Shown: positions 1 through 9,151 of the stretch, piece after piece
How the letters are laid out: each line of letters starts with the position of its first letter
Position numbering within the stretch: the first letter of the stretch is position 1
Assembly (NCBI RefSeq): GCF_000203975.2
Contig: NZ_AFCF02000003.1
Coordinates: 379,327 to 443,326, forward strand
Direction: 5' to 3'
Source of the DNA: Leisingera sp. ANG1
GTDB taxonomy: Bacteria; Pseudomonadota; Alphaproteobacteria; Rhodobacterales; Rhodobacteraceae
Length of the DNA: 64,000 nt
The notes under the pieces: model-generated
Seen by the model: only the letters and a program-made list of their open reading frames with translations
Database searches by the model: none
What the model was told of the DNA's origin: nothing
Translations under genes and position numbers: made by a program

Positions 1-2
1 CT

Positions 3-1016
3 GAGGAGGGAAAGACCATCCTGTGCATTTCGGTACGGGATTCAGGTATAGGTATCGACCCGGGCCTGCTGCCGCATATCTTCGATGATTTCGCGACCGG
101 AGACAGCTCCTATGACCGGGAAGTCGGGGGAACCGGGCTGGGTCTGGGGATTGCCCAGCGGTTTGTGAAAGCGCTGGGTGGCCGCATCACTGTCGAAAGC
201 ACTCCGGGAGAAGGCAGTGTCTTTGATGTCAGCTTCCCTGTTCAGGCCATTGCGGCGCCTGAGCCGAAGGGAGAGGCCCGGTTTACTGCGCCCGCCAGGA
301 AGCGGGCAAATGTCCTGCTGGTGGAAGACAACGAGATCAATCGCCATGTCGCCCGGGAAATGCTGACAGCACAGGGGCATTTTGTGACCGAAGCGCACAA
401 CGGCCGGGAAGCGATCGAGATGGCAGAAGAAACGGGCTTTGACCTGATCTTGATGGATATCAGCATGCCGGTCATGGACGGGCGCAGCGCCGCGCGGGCG
501 ATCCGGACTGGCAGCGGCGCGTCAGCGCGCGCGCCGATTATTGCCGTGACCGCAAACGCGATGGCCGAGGAGCAGGAAGCCTTTTTGAAAGACGGCATGA
601 ATGATGTGCTGACCAAACCTTTGACGCGTGAAGGCCTGTTGCAATTGATTGCAGACCACCCTTCCCCAGCTCCGCCAGCACCGGAAGTTGCTGCGCTGCG
701 GTCTCAGCAACTGATTGAACTGGAAGAAACGGTTGGAGCCGAGGCGTTGCTCCCCCTCTTGAACCGCTTTGCAGCTGAAATGGAAGCCTTCCTCAAAGAT
801 TTTGAGAACGGGCAGGATTTGGCTACGAATGAAACCGCAGTCGAAGCCCACCGGATTGCCGGCAGCGCCGCAACCTTCGGGCTTCCGGAGCTTCGCAGTG
901 CGCTGATCCGTCTTGAGAAAGCGGCGCTCAGCCAGGACTGCCAAGCGGCCGAAGGCGCGCTGAGCCCGTTGAGGAAGGCCTGGGCTGCCACCAAACCGGT
1001 GCTCAACCTGACTTAG
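3..1016 (+). CDS. Hybrid sensor histidine kinase, C-terminal part (HATPase, receiver, Hpt)
   Basis: The reading frame is open from the left edge, so the sensory and dimerisation parts lie outside the window. The visible order is the end of an HATPase_c domain (ATP-lid motifs DSGIGID near base 41 and GTGLGLG near base 135), a receiver domain (LLVEDNE, phosphoacceptor Asp codon 456-458 in LMDISMP, conserved Lys in TKPL), and a C-terminal Hpt domain (AHRIAGS, candidate phospho-His codon 849-851). This is the tripartite layout of an ATP-dependent multistep phosphorelay kinase. The input signal and output regulator cannot be inferred. It ends convergently with the next gene, overlapping it by 4 bases. 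Confidence 0.93.
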   Translation, partial: EEGKTILCISVRDSGIGIDPGLLPHIFDDFATGDSSYDREVGGTGLGLGIAQRFVKALGGRITVESTPGEGSVFDVSFPVQAIAAPEPKGEARFTAPARKRANVLLVEDNEINRHVAREMLTAQGHFVTEAHNGREAIEMAEETGFDLILMDISMPVMDGRSAARAIRTGSGASARAPIIAVTANAMAEEQEAFLKDGMNDVLTKPLTREGLLQLIADHPSPAPPAPEVAALRSQQLIELEETVGAEALLPLLNRFAAEMEAFLKDFENGQDLATNETAVEAHRIAGSAATFGLPELRSALIRLEKAALSQDCQAAEGALSPLRKAWAATKPVLNLT

Positions 1017-2209
1017 TAGTTGAAGGCGCCGATGAGGCGGCCGACCTCTCCCAGGTTGGTGATTGTGCTGTCATAGCAGGCAATGGCATCCCCGGGCAAA
1101 AGGAAGGGGTCATAATCGTCCCGGTCAGCGCGGCGCAGCAGGTCTTCGATCCTCCGCTCGATGACGACAGACACCTGTGTGACCGGATTGCGGGAGAACA
1201 GAACAGAGGACCGGTGCGCGCTGGTGGCGCGGGCGCCGCCCACGCAGTTGGTGTCCACCACCGCCTGCAGGTACCGTGTGCCATAGGGAAACTCGCGCAC
1301 CTCGCGGCCAATTGCGGAGAGCGCGTTGCCGGCGGCCGGCTGGGTGAGGTTCGACAAGAAAAGCGTCACCCCCGGAGGGCTGATGGGGCTGGGCCGCATC
1401 AGGTCTTCCTGGAAGCATCCGCGGCTGGGCACATGCACCTGATCGCCTGTCAGCAGCATGATGTCGACGGCATTCTGGCCTTCGAACACTCCGCGCATGT
1501 CCAGCCGGTAAAGGCTGCTGCCGCGCCGCACCTCGACTGCCGAGATATCCGCATCCGGGCGCACCCCGCCTGCCGCACGCAATGCGGCAGACAGGTTGCG
1601 CGCTTCGGTCGAGGCCCCCAGTGCGCCCTGCCTGCGGGAATCCACTTCGTCACCTGGAACACCGCCGATTTCTACGGCTTTAGGCTCAAAGACAGCTCCT
1701 GAAACACCGACCGTGACCGAGGCAAAATCAGCTGCCCGGACCGACAGCCGCGGCCGGTCAGAGTAGAAGTCTTCGGCGATCAGTTTCGCGGCAATGTCCT
1801 CCTCGATCTGGATGGCCGTTCGGCCCTGCGCACGGATCGGTGAAAGGAAGGGAAGCTTCAGCGTGCCATCCCGCGAGATAACGTAGTCGCCATTGAAGGT
1901 CTCATCATCGCCGACACGCACGTTCACCAGGTCATTGCGGGTGAACCGCTCGCCTGCCAACGCAGCCTGCGCTGTTCCAGCGCCCTTGCCGCCGGTTCCG
2001 CCGACGGCGGGGCGGCACCTGGACTCGTTCATTGTCTGAGACTGCAGAAAACCGGATTCGCTGCGGGACACCTCCGGTTCACGGTATTGCGCCTGATACC
2101 CGTCACCAGAGGCAACCGGCTCCAGGTTGTCTGGCGGGTCGATCTGCGCGCAGCCGCTCAAAGACAAGATCGCCAGAATTGCCGTTCCATTTCTGAGGGG
2201 TTTCTTCAT
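1013..2209 (-). CDS. Polysaccharide export outer-membrane lipoprotein (Wza/KpsD-like)
   Basis: The start chosen at 2209 gives MKKPLRNG followed by a hydrophobic stretch and the lipobox LSGC, so a lipoprotein signal peptide is cleaved before Cys; a longer in-frame start at 2263 would bury the signal. A Poly_export domain follows (FTRNDLVNVRVGDDE, with the ISRDGTLKLPF strand) and then SLBB-like repeats, the usual content of the outer-membrane channel for capsule or exopolysaccharide. It is divergent from the flippase and glycosyltransferases, which supports a role in polysaccharide secretion. The exact polymer is unknown. Length of about 398 residues is normal for the family. Confidence 0.85.
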   Translation of the reverse strand: MKKPLRNGTAILAILSLSGCAQIDPPDNLEPVASGDGYQAQYREPEVSRSESGFLQSQTMNESRCRPAVGGTGGKGAGTAQAALAGERFTRNDLVNVRVGDDETFNGDYVISRDGTLKLPFLSPIRAQGRTAIQIEEDIAAKLIAEDFYSDRPRLSVRAADFASVTVGVSGAVFEPKAVEIGGVPGDEVDSRRQGALGASTEARNLSAALRAAGGVRPDADISAVEVRRGSSLYRLDMRGVFEGQNAVDIMLLTGDQVHVPSRGCFQEDLMRPSPISPPGVTLFLSNLTQPAAGNALSAIGREVREFPYGTRYLQAVVDTNCVGGARATSAHRSSVLFSRNPVTQVSVVIERRIEDLLRRADRDDYDPFLLPGDAIACYDSTITNLGEVGRLIGAFNY

Positions 2210-2410
2210 TGAACTGCTCGCGGGATCACTGCGGGTTGTACTGGTGATACGGAATTCGGCCACAGCGGTCGAGAGCCCGTTGATATCGCAGCGCTATCCT
2301 TTCGGATATGGAACAGTTCTGTTGCACCATTGCCCTGTCCCTGGGGGCAAGGGACAGCAGGTTCTCCAGCCCGCTATGACTTGATCCAACAGCTCTATGG
2401 ACAGGTCCCG
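2210..2410. promoter_or_regulatory. Divergent intergenic region of the polysaccharide genes
   Basis: About 200 bases separate the export lipoprotein from the flippase, so both promoters should lie here. I could not assign -35/-10 elements or an operator with confidence. The sequence is less GC-rich than the genes, for example around 2290-2320. Confidence 0.4.
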
Positions 2411-3646
2411 ATGCCCCGCACCTTTCAAATTCCCTCCTTCGCAAAGAACCTCTTTGCCTACAGTGCGTCTGAGGCGGCTGCAAAGGTTTCGCGGCTTCTG
2501 GTGGTTGTCGCAGTGGCGCGCACGCTCGACCTGGATCAGATCGGCATTGCCGCGGCAGCCCTGGCGGCGGCCGATATTGTCAAGTCGCTGACGGAAAATG
2601 GCGTCATTCAAAAGATCATCGCGGCCCCGCAGGCTCAGCTGCAGCAGACCTGTGCTACCGCGCACCGTATTTTCTGGGTCTGGTGCGTCGGATTGTTTTT
2701 GCTTCAGTCGCTGGCGGGGCTAGTGCTTTATGCCAGCGGCGGCAGCGTCATGCTGCTGGCACTGGTGCTTCTTCTGGCGGGTGAATACCTGTTCATGCCC
2801 GCCGGGATGGTGCAGGCGGGCCTCGCCATGCGGGCAGGAAAGCTGCGCCAGACTGCAGCCATTTCGGGCACACAGATAGTGGCGTCAAACCTGATGTCGG
2901 TGGTGATGGCGCTGCTTTGGCCGTCCGCCTTGGTGCTGGTGCTGCCGCGCCTGCTGACAGCGCCGTTCTGGCTGGTCGCAATGCGCCGCCTGCATCCCTG
3001 GAGCCCCGATCCGTCCCAAGGCTATGCACCGCTGCGCCCGTTCCTAGCCTATGGGTGGGCGGTTCTGGGCGTCGAACTGGTCAAGGCGCTGCGCCTGCAG
3101 GCCGACAAGGTGATCGTGGGCGCGCTGATGGGGGCAGAGACGCTTGGCCTCTATTTCATGGCCTTCAATGCCGGTCTCAGCCTATCCAACTCCTTCACCG
3201 TGGCTTTCTCCACTGTTCTGTTCCCGCATCTCTGCGCCAGCGCCGACAAGCTGCAGGCATTGCGCCAAAGCGTGCTGCTGGCGATCGGGATCATCGCACC
3301 GGCTGTCATCACGCAGTCGCTGCTGGCACCGCTCTATGTCCCGGTTCTGTTCGGGGCGGGCTGGAAAGGCATCGAAGGTGTTGTGTCGATCCTGTGCTTG
3401 GTTGCGATCCCGACCACGCTGTGGTCCGCAACCGCGGGCTGGCTGCGGGCAAACGGCAAGCCGGGCCAGGAATTCCGGGTCACGCTTGCCACCACCGGGG
3501 CGCTGATACTGAACACCTGCCTGCTTGCGCCCCATGGTCTGACAGCGGTCGCCACAGGCTATGCCGTTGTCGCCGCGCTGATGATGACGGGCGCATCGCT
3601 GCCAACCCTTTCCAGGGCCTTCCGCCACCGCACCGCAGAGGTTTGA
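2411..3646 (+). CDS. Polysaccharide flippase (Wzx/MATE-like, oligosaccharide translocase)
   Basis: A polytopic inner-membrane protein with about twelve hydrophobic segments, charged N terminus (MPRTFQIPS) and the family pattern of the polysaccharide_synt/Wzx superfamily (FAYSASEAAAKVSRLLVV near the start, LRLQADKVIVGALMGAETLGLYFMA in the middle). It would flip lipid-linked sugar units to the periplasm. I place the start at 2411 rather than the upstream in-frame ATG at 2330 because the upstream part (PCPWGQGTAGSP) does not look like this family. Stop and next start are 3 bases apart, so it is in an operon with the glycosyltransferases. Confidence 0.85.
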   Translation: MPRTFQIPSFAKNLFAYSASEAAAKVSRLLVVVAVARTLDLDQIGIAAAALAAADIVKSLTENGVIQKIIAAPQAQLQQTCATAHRIFWVWCVGLFLLQSLAGLVLYASGGSVMLLALVLLLAGEYLFMPAGMVQAGLAMRAGKLRQTAAISGTQIVASNLMSVVMALLWPSALVLVLPRLLTAPFWLVAMRRLHPWSPDPSQGYAPLRPFLAYGWAVLGVELVKALRLQADKVIVGALMGAETLGLYFMAFNAGLSLSNSFTVAFSTVLFPHLCASADKLQALRQSVLLAIGIIAPAVITQSLLAPLYVPVLFGAGWKGIEGVVSILCLVAIPTTLWSATAGWLRANGKPGQEFRVTLATTGALILNTCLLAPHGLTAVATGYAVVAALMMTGASLPTLSRAFRHRTAEV

Positions 3647-3649
3647 GAC

Positions 3650-4573
3650 ATGCCATATATTTCCGCTGTCATTCCCAGCTTCAACGCTGCCGCCACGATT
3701 CGGGAAACCCTGGCCGGGCTCCAGGCTCAAACCTGCGCCGATTGGGAGGCGATCGTGGTTGATGACGGGTCCACGGATGAGACCCGCGCCCTGGTGCGGG
3801 CCGCTGCCGCTGCCGATGCCCGGATCCAGCTGGTGCAAAACCCCGGAAAGGGCCCCAGTGCGGCCCGCAACTGCGGCGCAATGGAGCACGCCTGCGGTGA
3901 TGTGATCGCGTTCTGCGATGCGGACGATATCTGGCACCGGGAAAAGCTATCGCAGCTCCGTGCGAGCTTCCGGCAGGGGGCCGCCGATGGAGCCTATGGG
4001 CGGATCGGTTTCTTCCGCGCCACCCCCGCAGATGCCAGCGTGTTTTCAACAGTTCCCGAGCAGGATCTGAACATCGCCATGCTGCTCGGGGAAAACCCGG
4101 TCTGCACCATGTCCAACTTTGCCGTGCGGCGCAGGGTCTTTGCGGCGAGCGGCGGCTTTGACGAGGCAATGGTCCACAACGAAGATCTGGAGTGGCTGAT
4201 CCGCCTGGTTGGCGGCGGCGCGCGGGTGACCGGAATCGACAGCCTGCATACCTACTACCGCACTTCCGTTGGCGGATTGTCGACGGATCTTGAGGCAATG
4301 CGGGCAGGCCGTGAACAGGCAATTGCAACTGCCGCCGGTTTTGGCGTGGTTCCAAGCGCCGCCTCTCATGCCATTCACCACCGCTACCTTGCCCGCCGGG
4401 CACTTCGTCTGAATGGGGCACCGGCTTATGCGTTGAAACAATCTGTGTCCGGCATTCTCAAAAGCCCGCGCGGATTTTTTTCCCCGTTCCGCAGGGGCGG
4501 CCTGACCTTGGCCGGCTCACTGCTGGCGCCGTTCCTGCCCCGGCCCCTGCGCCGGAACCTGTTTTCCCGTTAA
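3650..4573 (+). CDS. Family 2 glycosyltransferase
   Basis: A GT-A fold glycosyltransferase of 307 residues. The N-terminal signature PSFNAAATI, the nucleotide-binding VDDGSTDET, the DXD-like motif FCDADDIW around residue 90 and a catalytic-base motif (HNEDLEWLIRL near 180) are all visible. It should add a sugar from a nucleotide donor to the growing lipid-linked repeat unit at the cytoplasmic face of the inner membrane. Donor and acceptor cannot be read from sequence. It follows the flippase by 3 bases and is similar in design to the next gene, so the two may be old duplicates. Confidence 0.88.
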   Translation: MPYISAVIPSFNAAATIRETLAGLQAQTCADWEAIVVDDGSTDETRALVRAAAAADARIQLVQNPGKGPSAARNCGAMEHACGDVIAFCDADDIWHREKLSQLRASFRQGAADGAYGRIGFFRATPADASVFSTVPEQDLNIAMLLGENPVCTMSNFAVRRRVFAASGGFDEAMVHNEDLEWLIRLVGGGARVTGIDSLHTYYRTSVGGLSTDLEAMRAGREQAIATAAGFGVVPSAASHAIHHRYLARRALRLNGAPAYALKQSVSGILKSPRGFFSPFRRGGLTLAGSLLAPFLPRPLRRNLFSR

Positions 4574-4593
4574 CTTTTTCGAGGTTCACAACC

Positions 4594-5592
4594 ATGGCCT
4601 TCACATCGATTGTCGTTCCCGCTTTCAATGCCGAGAAAACGCTCGCTGACACTCTTCTTTCCTTGCAGAGGCAAACCAGAACGGAGTTTGAGGTCATTGT
4701 GGTCAATGACGGCTCCACAGACACAACCGCCGCGATTGCCGCGGGCTTCTGCAGCGACCCGCGCTTTCGCGTGGTTCACCAGAAAAACCGCGGCCTTGCT
4801 GGAGCGCGCAACTCGGGTATTGCTGGCGCACAGGGCGATGTAGTGGCGTTTTGCGACGCAGACGACATGTGGGAGCCGGGAAAGCTGGCCCGCCATATCA
4901 GCCACCTGGATGCCAAGCCCCATGTAGGCATAAGCTATGCCGGATCTGCTTTCATCTCGGAAGATGGCGCCCTTACGGGCCAGGCGCAGCGGCCTCGGCT
5001 GCAGAACATCAATGCCAAGCACATTTTCAAGCGCAACCCGGTCGGCAACGGCTCTGCCGCCGTGATCCGGCGGGCTGTGTTTGACGAAATCGCCTTCCGG
5101 CCCCGGTCCGAGACCGGACGCGACTGGTATTTCGACGAGACTTTCCGCCAATCCGAGGACATCGAATGCTGGCTGCGGATTGCCTTGACGACCAACTGGG
5201 CGTTCGAAGGGATCCCGGGCCTGCTCACACGCTACCGGATCAATTCAGGCGGGCTTTCGGCGGCGACTGACCGCCAGCTTGCCGCCTGGGAACGGATGGT
5301 TCGCAAGCTGTCACAGATCAACCCCAAGTTTTTTGCGCAAGAAACAGATGTGGCGCGGGCATATCAGCTCCGCTACCTCAACCGGCGCGCCATCAGCGAT
5401 CTGGACAGCCGCCGCGCAGTAGGTCTTGCCAGGGCGTGGCTTGCCTGCTCCCTGCGGCCGCTTTGGGAGGAGCCGTTGAAGTCCGGGGCAACCCTGGCGG
5501 CGACTGCGCTGCTTGCCGTGACCGGGCCGAAGGCTTTGCGAAAGACAATGAAACTGGCCGCACGGGCACACCGGAACGAGGCCATGTCATGA
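4594..5592 (+). CDS. Family 2 glycosyltransferase
   Basis: A second GT2 enzyme, 332 residues, with VVPAFNAEKTL, VNDGSTDTT and the DXD-like FCDADDMW motif, and a late acidic motif (QSEDIECWLRI) expected to hold the catalytic base. It shares the overall plan of the preceding gene but is clearly diverged. Its stop overlaps the start of the next glycosyltransferase by four bases (ATGA), so the two are translationally coupled. Sugar specificity is unknown. Confidence 0.88.
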   Translation: MAFTSIVVPAFNAEKTLADTLLSLQRQTRTEFEVIVVNDGSTDTTAAIAAGFCSDPRFRVVHQKNRGLAGARNSGIAGAQGDVVAFCDADDMWEPGKLARHISHLDAKPHVGISYAGSAFISEDGALTGQAQRPRLQNINAKHIFKRNPVGNGSAAVIRRAVFDEIAFRPRSETGRDWYFDETFRQSEDIECWLRIALTTNWAFEGIPGLLTRYRINSGGLSAATDRQLAAWERMVRKLSQINPKFFAQETDVARAYQLRYLNRRAISDLDSRRAVGLARAWLACSLRPLWEEPLKSGATLAATALLAVTGPKALRKTMKLAARAHRNEAMS

Positions 5593-6578
5593 CCGTTATC
5601 CGTGTAACCCACTTGGTTGATGACACCACTGCAGGCGGAGTGATGCGCGTCATCAGTCACATGATGACAACGCCTGATCTTACGCGCGAGGCTGATCACA
5701 GCTTGCTGGAGGTGAAACGGAACAGGCTTTGCATAGGGCGGGTGGAAGCGGATGTGATCGTTTCGCATCTTGCGATCAGCTGGCGCCTTCTCCCCTTGCT
5801 GGCCGCCTTGCGTGTCATGAACCCCACAGCACGGCTTGTTCATGTCGAGCACAGCTACACCAAGTGCTTCACAGCTCTAAATGTCAGGCGGAAACGGCGG
5901 TTCGGCGCTCTCCTCAAGCTTTCATATGCCCTGTTCCACGATGTCGTTGCCGTCAGTGCCGCGCAGGGGAAGTGGCTGAGGGATGAGGGTTTCGTGCGGC
6001 CGGCCGCCCTGCATGTCATTCCCTCCTGCGTTGGTCTGTCTGCTTTCCGGGAACTGGCACCGCCAGAGGGCGCGGTAAAGACAATCGGTGCCATTGGGCG
6101 GCTGGAACCGCAGAAGGGATTTGATATCCTGATCAAGGCTTTCCGCGAACTCAGCGATCCCGGCATTGCCCTTCATATCTATGGTCAGGGGGCGGAGGAG
6201 ACGTTGCTCCGCGACCTTGCCGCCGGCGATCACCGCATACATTTCAAAGGATTTGCCTCCGACCCGGTTGCGGCGATGGCTGACCTGGACGCCGTGGTAA
6301 TGTCGTCGCGATGGGAGGCCTACGGGCTGGTTGCGATTGAAACCCTGGCAGCGGGACGCAGGCTGCTTGTCAGCAACGTCGATGGACTTACGGATCACTT
6401 GCCCCATGGAGCCGCACTGGTTGACGGCGCAGGAATTAAACCCTGGCAGAGCGCATTAGAAGAGCTTTTTGCAGCACCACCGCGCCCCCGCGGGCCAAGG
6501 CACGCTCACAACTACGAAAGTCATTTTTCCGACTGTTGGAAATCGCTGTTTTTGTCTCCTGTCATTGCTTCACAGTGA
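5589..6578 (+). CDS. Family 4 glycosyltransferase (GT-B)
   Basis: A GT-B glycosyltransferase of about 329 residues starting in the ATGA overlap at 5589. The C-terminal domain is typical of GT4: IGRLEPQKGFDILIKAF, then the EX7E-type retaining motif in SSRWEAYGLVAIE. The N-terminal domain begins VTHLVDDTTAGGVMRV. The last residues run into a region where a broken recombinase is encoded on the other strand (17 bases of overlap), so the extreme C terminus may have been altered by a rearrangement. It is the last gene of the polysaccharide run in this window. Confidence 0.85.
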   Translation: MTVIRVTHLVDDTTAGGVMRVISHMMTTPDLTREADHSLLEVKRNRLCIGRVEADVIVSHLAISWRLLPLLAALRVMNPTARLVHVEHSYTKCFTALNVRRKRRFGALLKLSYALFHDVVAVSAAQGKWLRDEGFVRPAALHVIPSCVGLSAFRELAPPEGAVKTIGAIGRLEPQKGFDILIKAFRELSDPGIALHIYGQGAEETLLRDLAAGDHRIHFKGFASDPVAAMADLDAVVMSSRWEAYGLVAIETLAAGRRLLVSNVDGLTDHLPHGAALVDGAGIKPWQSALEELFAAPPRPRGPRHAHNYESHFSDCWKSLFLSPVIASQ

Positions 6579-6783
6579 GGGTTTTCACCAGATCGCATCC
6601 GCGAAGCTTGCTATCAATTGCCACGTTGAACAGTGCTAGATCGCGCAGGTTGCCCGCCAGTTCGAGCCACGCGCGGATCGCCCAGACCTGTTTCGGCAAC
6701 AGTGGCCGTTTCTGGCCGATGATCCGGCCCTTGTTCCAGGCTCTTCGTTTCGGGATGACAGCGGGAAGTTGGACTCTTGGCAT
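6562..6783 (-). pseudogene. Tyrosine recombinase/integrase, N-terminal fragment
   Basis: The frame opens with a good ribosome site (GGGAG) and reads MPRVQLPAVIPKRRAW, then IGQKRPLLPKQVWAIRAWLE and LALFNVAIDSKLRGCDLVK. This is the start of a well-known group of proteobacterial phage-type integrases. After about 73 residues it hits a stop and the catalytic C-terminal domain (R-H-R-Y) is absent; the glycosyltransferase coding sequence begins there instead. I therefore call it a remnant of an integrated element whose rest was lost. Confidence 0.75.
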
Positions 6784-7231
6784 AGTGCTCCCGCCAACCC
6801 CAGACATCATTACCGCGCTGACGATGTCATCGTACAAGCGGAGTGGATGCCTGTTCTCGGAAGTCATCCGAGAACACCATTTCTGCCGATGCATTCGGCG
6901 GCAGTGAGCCCAGCATGTACCTTGGATTTTCCCGCCGCGTGCGCTTGCAGCGCGGAAGTTGCGGCAACAGCGACAAACTTACCGCCGCATTGCGGCTGCG
7001 AAACATGCCGTTCATGTCGGGGGAAGAAAACCCGAAACTAAAAATTCATGCCACAAGACTCAAAGACCATACTCCGCCCGTCAGCAACCTCGGCCAAGGC
7101 AGCTGACGGTGTAAGTAAGCTAGCTGGGGGTACAGACAGCTCGGTACCCCGGGTCGCCCTTTTTAGAGAGGGTGGAAAACAGCAATTGCCTTCCACCTGG
7201 ATATCAGGATGCCTTTGGTGAGCCTTTTCAG
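6784..7231. other. Gene-poor stretch beside the integrase remnant
   Basis: I find no convincing gene in this 448-base interval. A short leftward frame at 6827-7015 has no recognisable family. The stretch carries two hairpins: an 8-bp stem (CCGTCAGC/GCTGACGG) at 7078-7109, and a 7-bp stem (GGGGTAC/GTACCCC) near 7127-7151. Lower coding density and the adjacent recombinase fragment suggest leftover mobile-element DNA. Confidence 0.5.
7078..7109. terminator. Hairpin downstream of the leftward pyrimidine operon
   Basis: The arms CCGTCAGC (7078-7085) and GCTGACGG (7102-7109) pair perfectly, and a smaller CCT/AGG stem can form inside the loop. It lies about 120 bases beyond the last gene of the leftward operon, so it could end that transcript, but there is no clear U tract on either strand. 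Confidence 0.3.
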
Positions 7232-7525
7232 TCAGGCTTCAGCGCCTTCAACAATCACGATGTTGGCGATGCCCGCATCAATGCGGTGATTTTTTGCAGC
7301 TTGGTATTCAGACGAATTATAGCAGGCGAGCGCGGCCTCCAGCGTGTCGAACTCGATTACAACATTACGCAGATGGCCGTCGCCTTCGAGCTGCTCGCAG
7401 GTTCCACCGCGCGCCAGCACCCGCGCGTTGAACTTTCGGAAAGCCTCCGTCGCCCCGGCGGCATAAAGGGCATAGGGCTCGGGATCCGTCACCGTGACAT
7501 GTGCAATCCAGTAGGCTTTGGGCAT
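7232..7525 (-). CDS. DUF1330 family protein
   Basis: A 97-residue protein with the DUF1330 pattern: KAYWIAHVTVTDPEPY at the N terminus, GATEAFRKFNARVLARGG, then VVIEFDTLEAALACYNSSEYQAAK. The family is a small ferredoxin-like alpha/beta fold, usually dimeric, without a generally assigned reaction. It is the last gene of a seven-gene leftward run that begins with pntA, separated by 67 bases from the permease. Its place suggests an accessory step in the same nucleobase pathway, which is inference only. Confidence 0.85.
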   Translation of the reverse strand: MPKAYWIAHVTVTDPEPYALYAAGATEAFRKFNARVLARGGTCEQLEGDGHLRNVVIEFDTLEAALACYNSSEYQAAKNHRIDAGIANIVIVEGAEA

Positions 7526-7560
7526 TGGGCATTCTTTCAGATTAATGTCTGCAGCACGCG

Positions 7561-7583
7561 CCGGAGCGGATTTTCCGCTCCGG
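7561..7583. other. Perfect intercistronic hairpin
   Basis: Arms CCGGAGCGGA and TCCGCTCCGG form a perfect 10-bp stem with a 3-base loop, between the permease stop and the DUF1330 start. Neither strand has a following U tract, so it more likely affects mRNA processing or stability than full termination. Confidence 0.5.
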
Positions 7584-7592
7584 AGCCTTGTC

Positions 7593-9083
7593 TTACCTGT
7601 TCAGGATCTTCGACAGCACCAGATAGGCGGCACCGGCCACGAACAGGCCCACGAACCAGGCATAGGTATAGATCGTGGCGAAGAAGTCCGAGGTACCGGC
7701 GGTGAGGCCAACACCTGCCAGGAAGCCCGGCAGGTTCGGCAGGATGCCGATCACCAGCGCCCAGACACCGGCCCAGTTGGTGCCGTTGCTGCCGGAGTAG
7801 ATGCCGTTCATCTTGAACAGATCGGCCACTTCCAGCTTGGTCTTGCGCAGCAGGTAGTAGTCCGCCAGCATCACGCCCGCAATCGGACCCAAGAGCGCCG
7901 AATAGGCGATCAGCCAGCCGATGATGTGGTTCACCAGGATCCAGGGGAACATGGCAATGCCGATGCCCGCGGTGATGTAGCCGCCGCGCTTGAGGTTGAT
8001 CTTGCTGGGCGCCAGGTTCGAGAACCCGTGCGCAGGTGCCACCACATTGGCTGCCAGGTTGGTGGTCAGCGTCGCCACGATCAGCGCAAACAGCGCGATG
8101 ATCACCGAAAATCCGCCCATCTTCTCGGACAGCTGGATCGGATCCCAGATCGCCTCGCCGTAGATCACTACAGTGGCCGAGGTCACGGCAGAGGCGATGA
8201 AGGCAAACAGCGCCATCGGAACCGGCAGGCCGACCAATTGGCCCAGCAGCTGGTCCTTCTGGCTGCGCGCGTGGCGGGTAAAGTCGGGAATGTTCAGCGC
8301 CAGGGTCGCCCAGAAGCCGATCATGCCGGTGAGGCTCGGCCAGAACACCACCCAGAACTGGCCTTCCTGCGGCTGGCCGGGATCAAAGGCGCTGGGGGTC
8401 GACAGCATCTCTCCGAAGCCGCCCGCGTTGACATAGGCCCAGGCCAGCAGTGCCAGCCCCATCGCCAGCAAGAACGGTGCCGCATAGGTCTCCAGCCAGC
8501 GGATCGACTCGGTGCCATTTGCAATGAAGTAGAGATGCAGCGCCCAGAAGGCGAGGAAACAAATGAACTCGCCCGCGCTGATGCCCAGCACCGGCAGCGC
8601 CTCGCCCGCCAGCGCGCCGCCCGTGAGGGTGTTCAGGATCACAAAGATCGCCGAACCGCCAACCCAAGTTTGAATGCCGAACCAGCCGCAGGCAACGATA
8701 CCGCGGGCCACCGCCGGAATCTTGGCGCCGCTGGGTCCGAAGGACGAGCGCAGAAGCACCGGAAAGGGTATGCCGTATTTGGTGCCCGCATGGCCAACCA
8801 GCACCATTGGGATCAGCACGATGGCATTGGCCGCCAGAATGGTCAGCACCGCCTGGTCCCAGCTCATGCCCGATCCGATCAGGTAGGAGGCCAGCAGATA
8901 GGTCGGGATACAGACCACCATGCCGACCCAAAGCGCGGCAATCGCCAGCCAGTCCCAGGTGCGTTCCACCGCCGTTGTGGGCAGCTGGTCCTCGTTATAC
9001 AGTTCCGGGTCGATCCCGGTCAGATCGGTCCGCGGCGGCGCCTCGGCGCCGGATGCGGAAAACCCGCTGGTGATATCAGCCAT
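7593..9083 (-). CDS. NCS1 family nucleobase/hydantoin:cation symporter
   Basis: A 496-residue inner-membrane transporter with about twelve hydrophobic segments. The N-terminal signature (LTGIDPELYNEDQLPT, then ERTWDWLAIAALWVGM) is typical of NCS1 permeases such as the hydantoin carrier Mhp1 and bacterial uracil/allantoin transporters. The start at 9083 has a strong ribosome site (GGGAGGA); a longer frame to 9152 lacks one. Substrate cannot be fixed from sequence, but the gene follows a dihydropyrimidinase and a carbamoylase, so uracil, thymine, dihydropyrimidines or hydantoins are the best candidates. Confidence 0.9.
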   Translation of the reverse strand: MADITSGFSASGAEAPPRTDLTGIDPELYNEDQLPTTAVERTWDWLAIAALWVGMVVCIPTYLLASYLIGSGMSWDQAVLTILAANAIVLIPMVLVGHAGTKYGIPFPVLLRSSFGPSGAKIPAVARGIVACGWFGIQTWVGGSAIFVILNTLTGGALAGEALPVLGISAGEFICFLAFWALHLYFIANGTESIRWLETYAAPFLLAMGLALLAWAYVNAGGFGEMLSTPSAFDPGQPQEGQFWVVFWPSLTGMIGFWATLALNIPDFTRHARSQKDQLLGQLVGLPVPMALFAFIASAVTSATVVIYGEAIWDPIQLSEKMGGFSVIIALFALIVATLTTNLAANVVAPAHGFSNLAPSKINLKRGGYITAGIGIAMFPWILVNHIIGWLIAYSALLGPIAGVMLADYYLLRKTKLEVADLFKMNGIYSGSNGTNWAGVWALVIGILPNLPGFLAGVGLTAGTSDFFATIYTYAWFVGLFVAGAAYLVLSKILNR

Positions 9084-9151
9084 TTTCAGTTTCCTCCCTG
9101 TTATTGGCTTACTGCCGCCCTGTCCTCCACAGGGCCGCAGATGCGAAAGCA

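Noticed and set aside
6827-7015. 62-codon minus-strand frame next to the integrase remnant
   Set aside because: No recognisable family, no good ribosome site and no link to a neighbour; more likely chance in decayed DNA.
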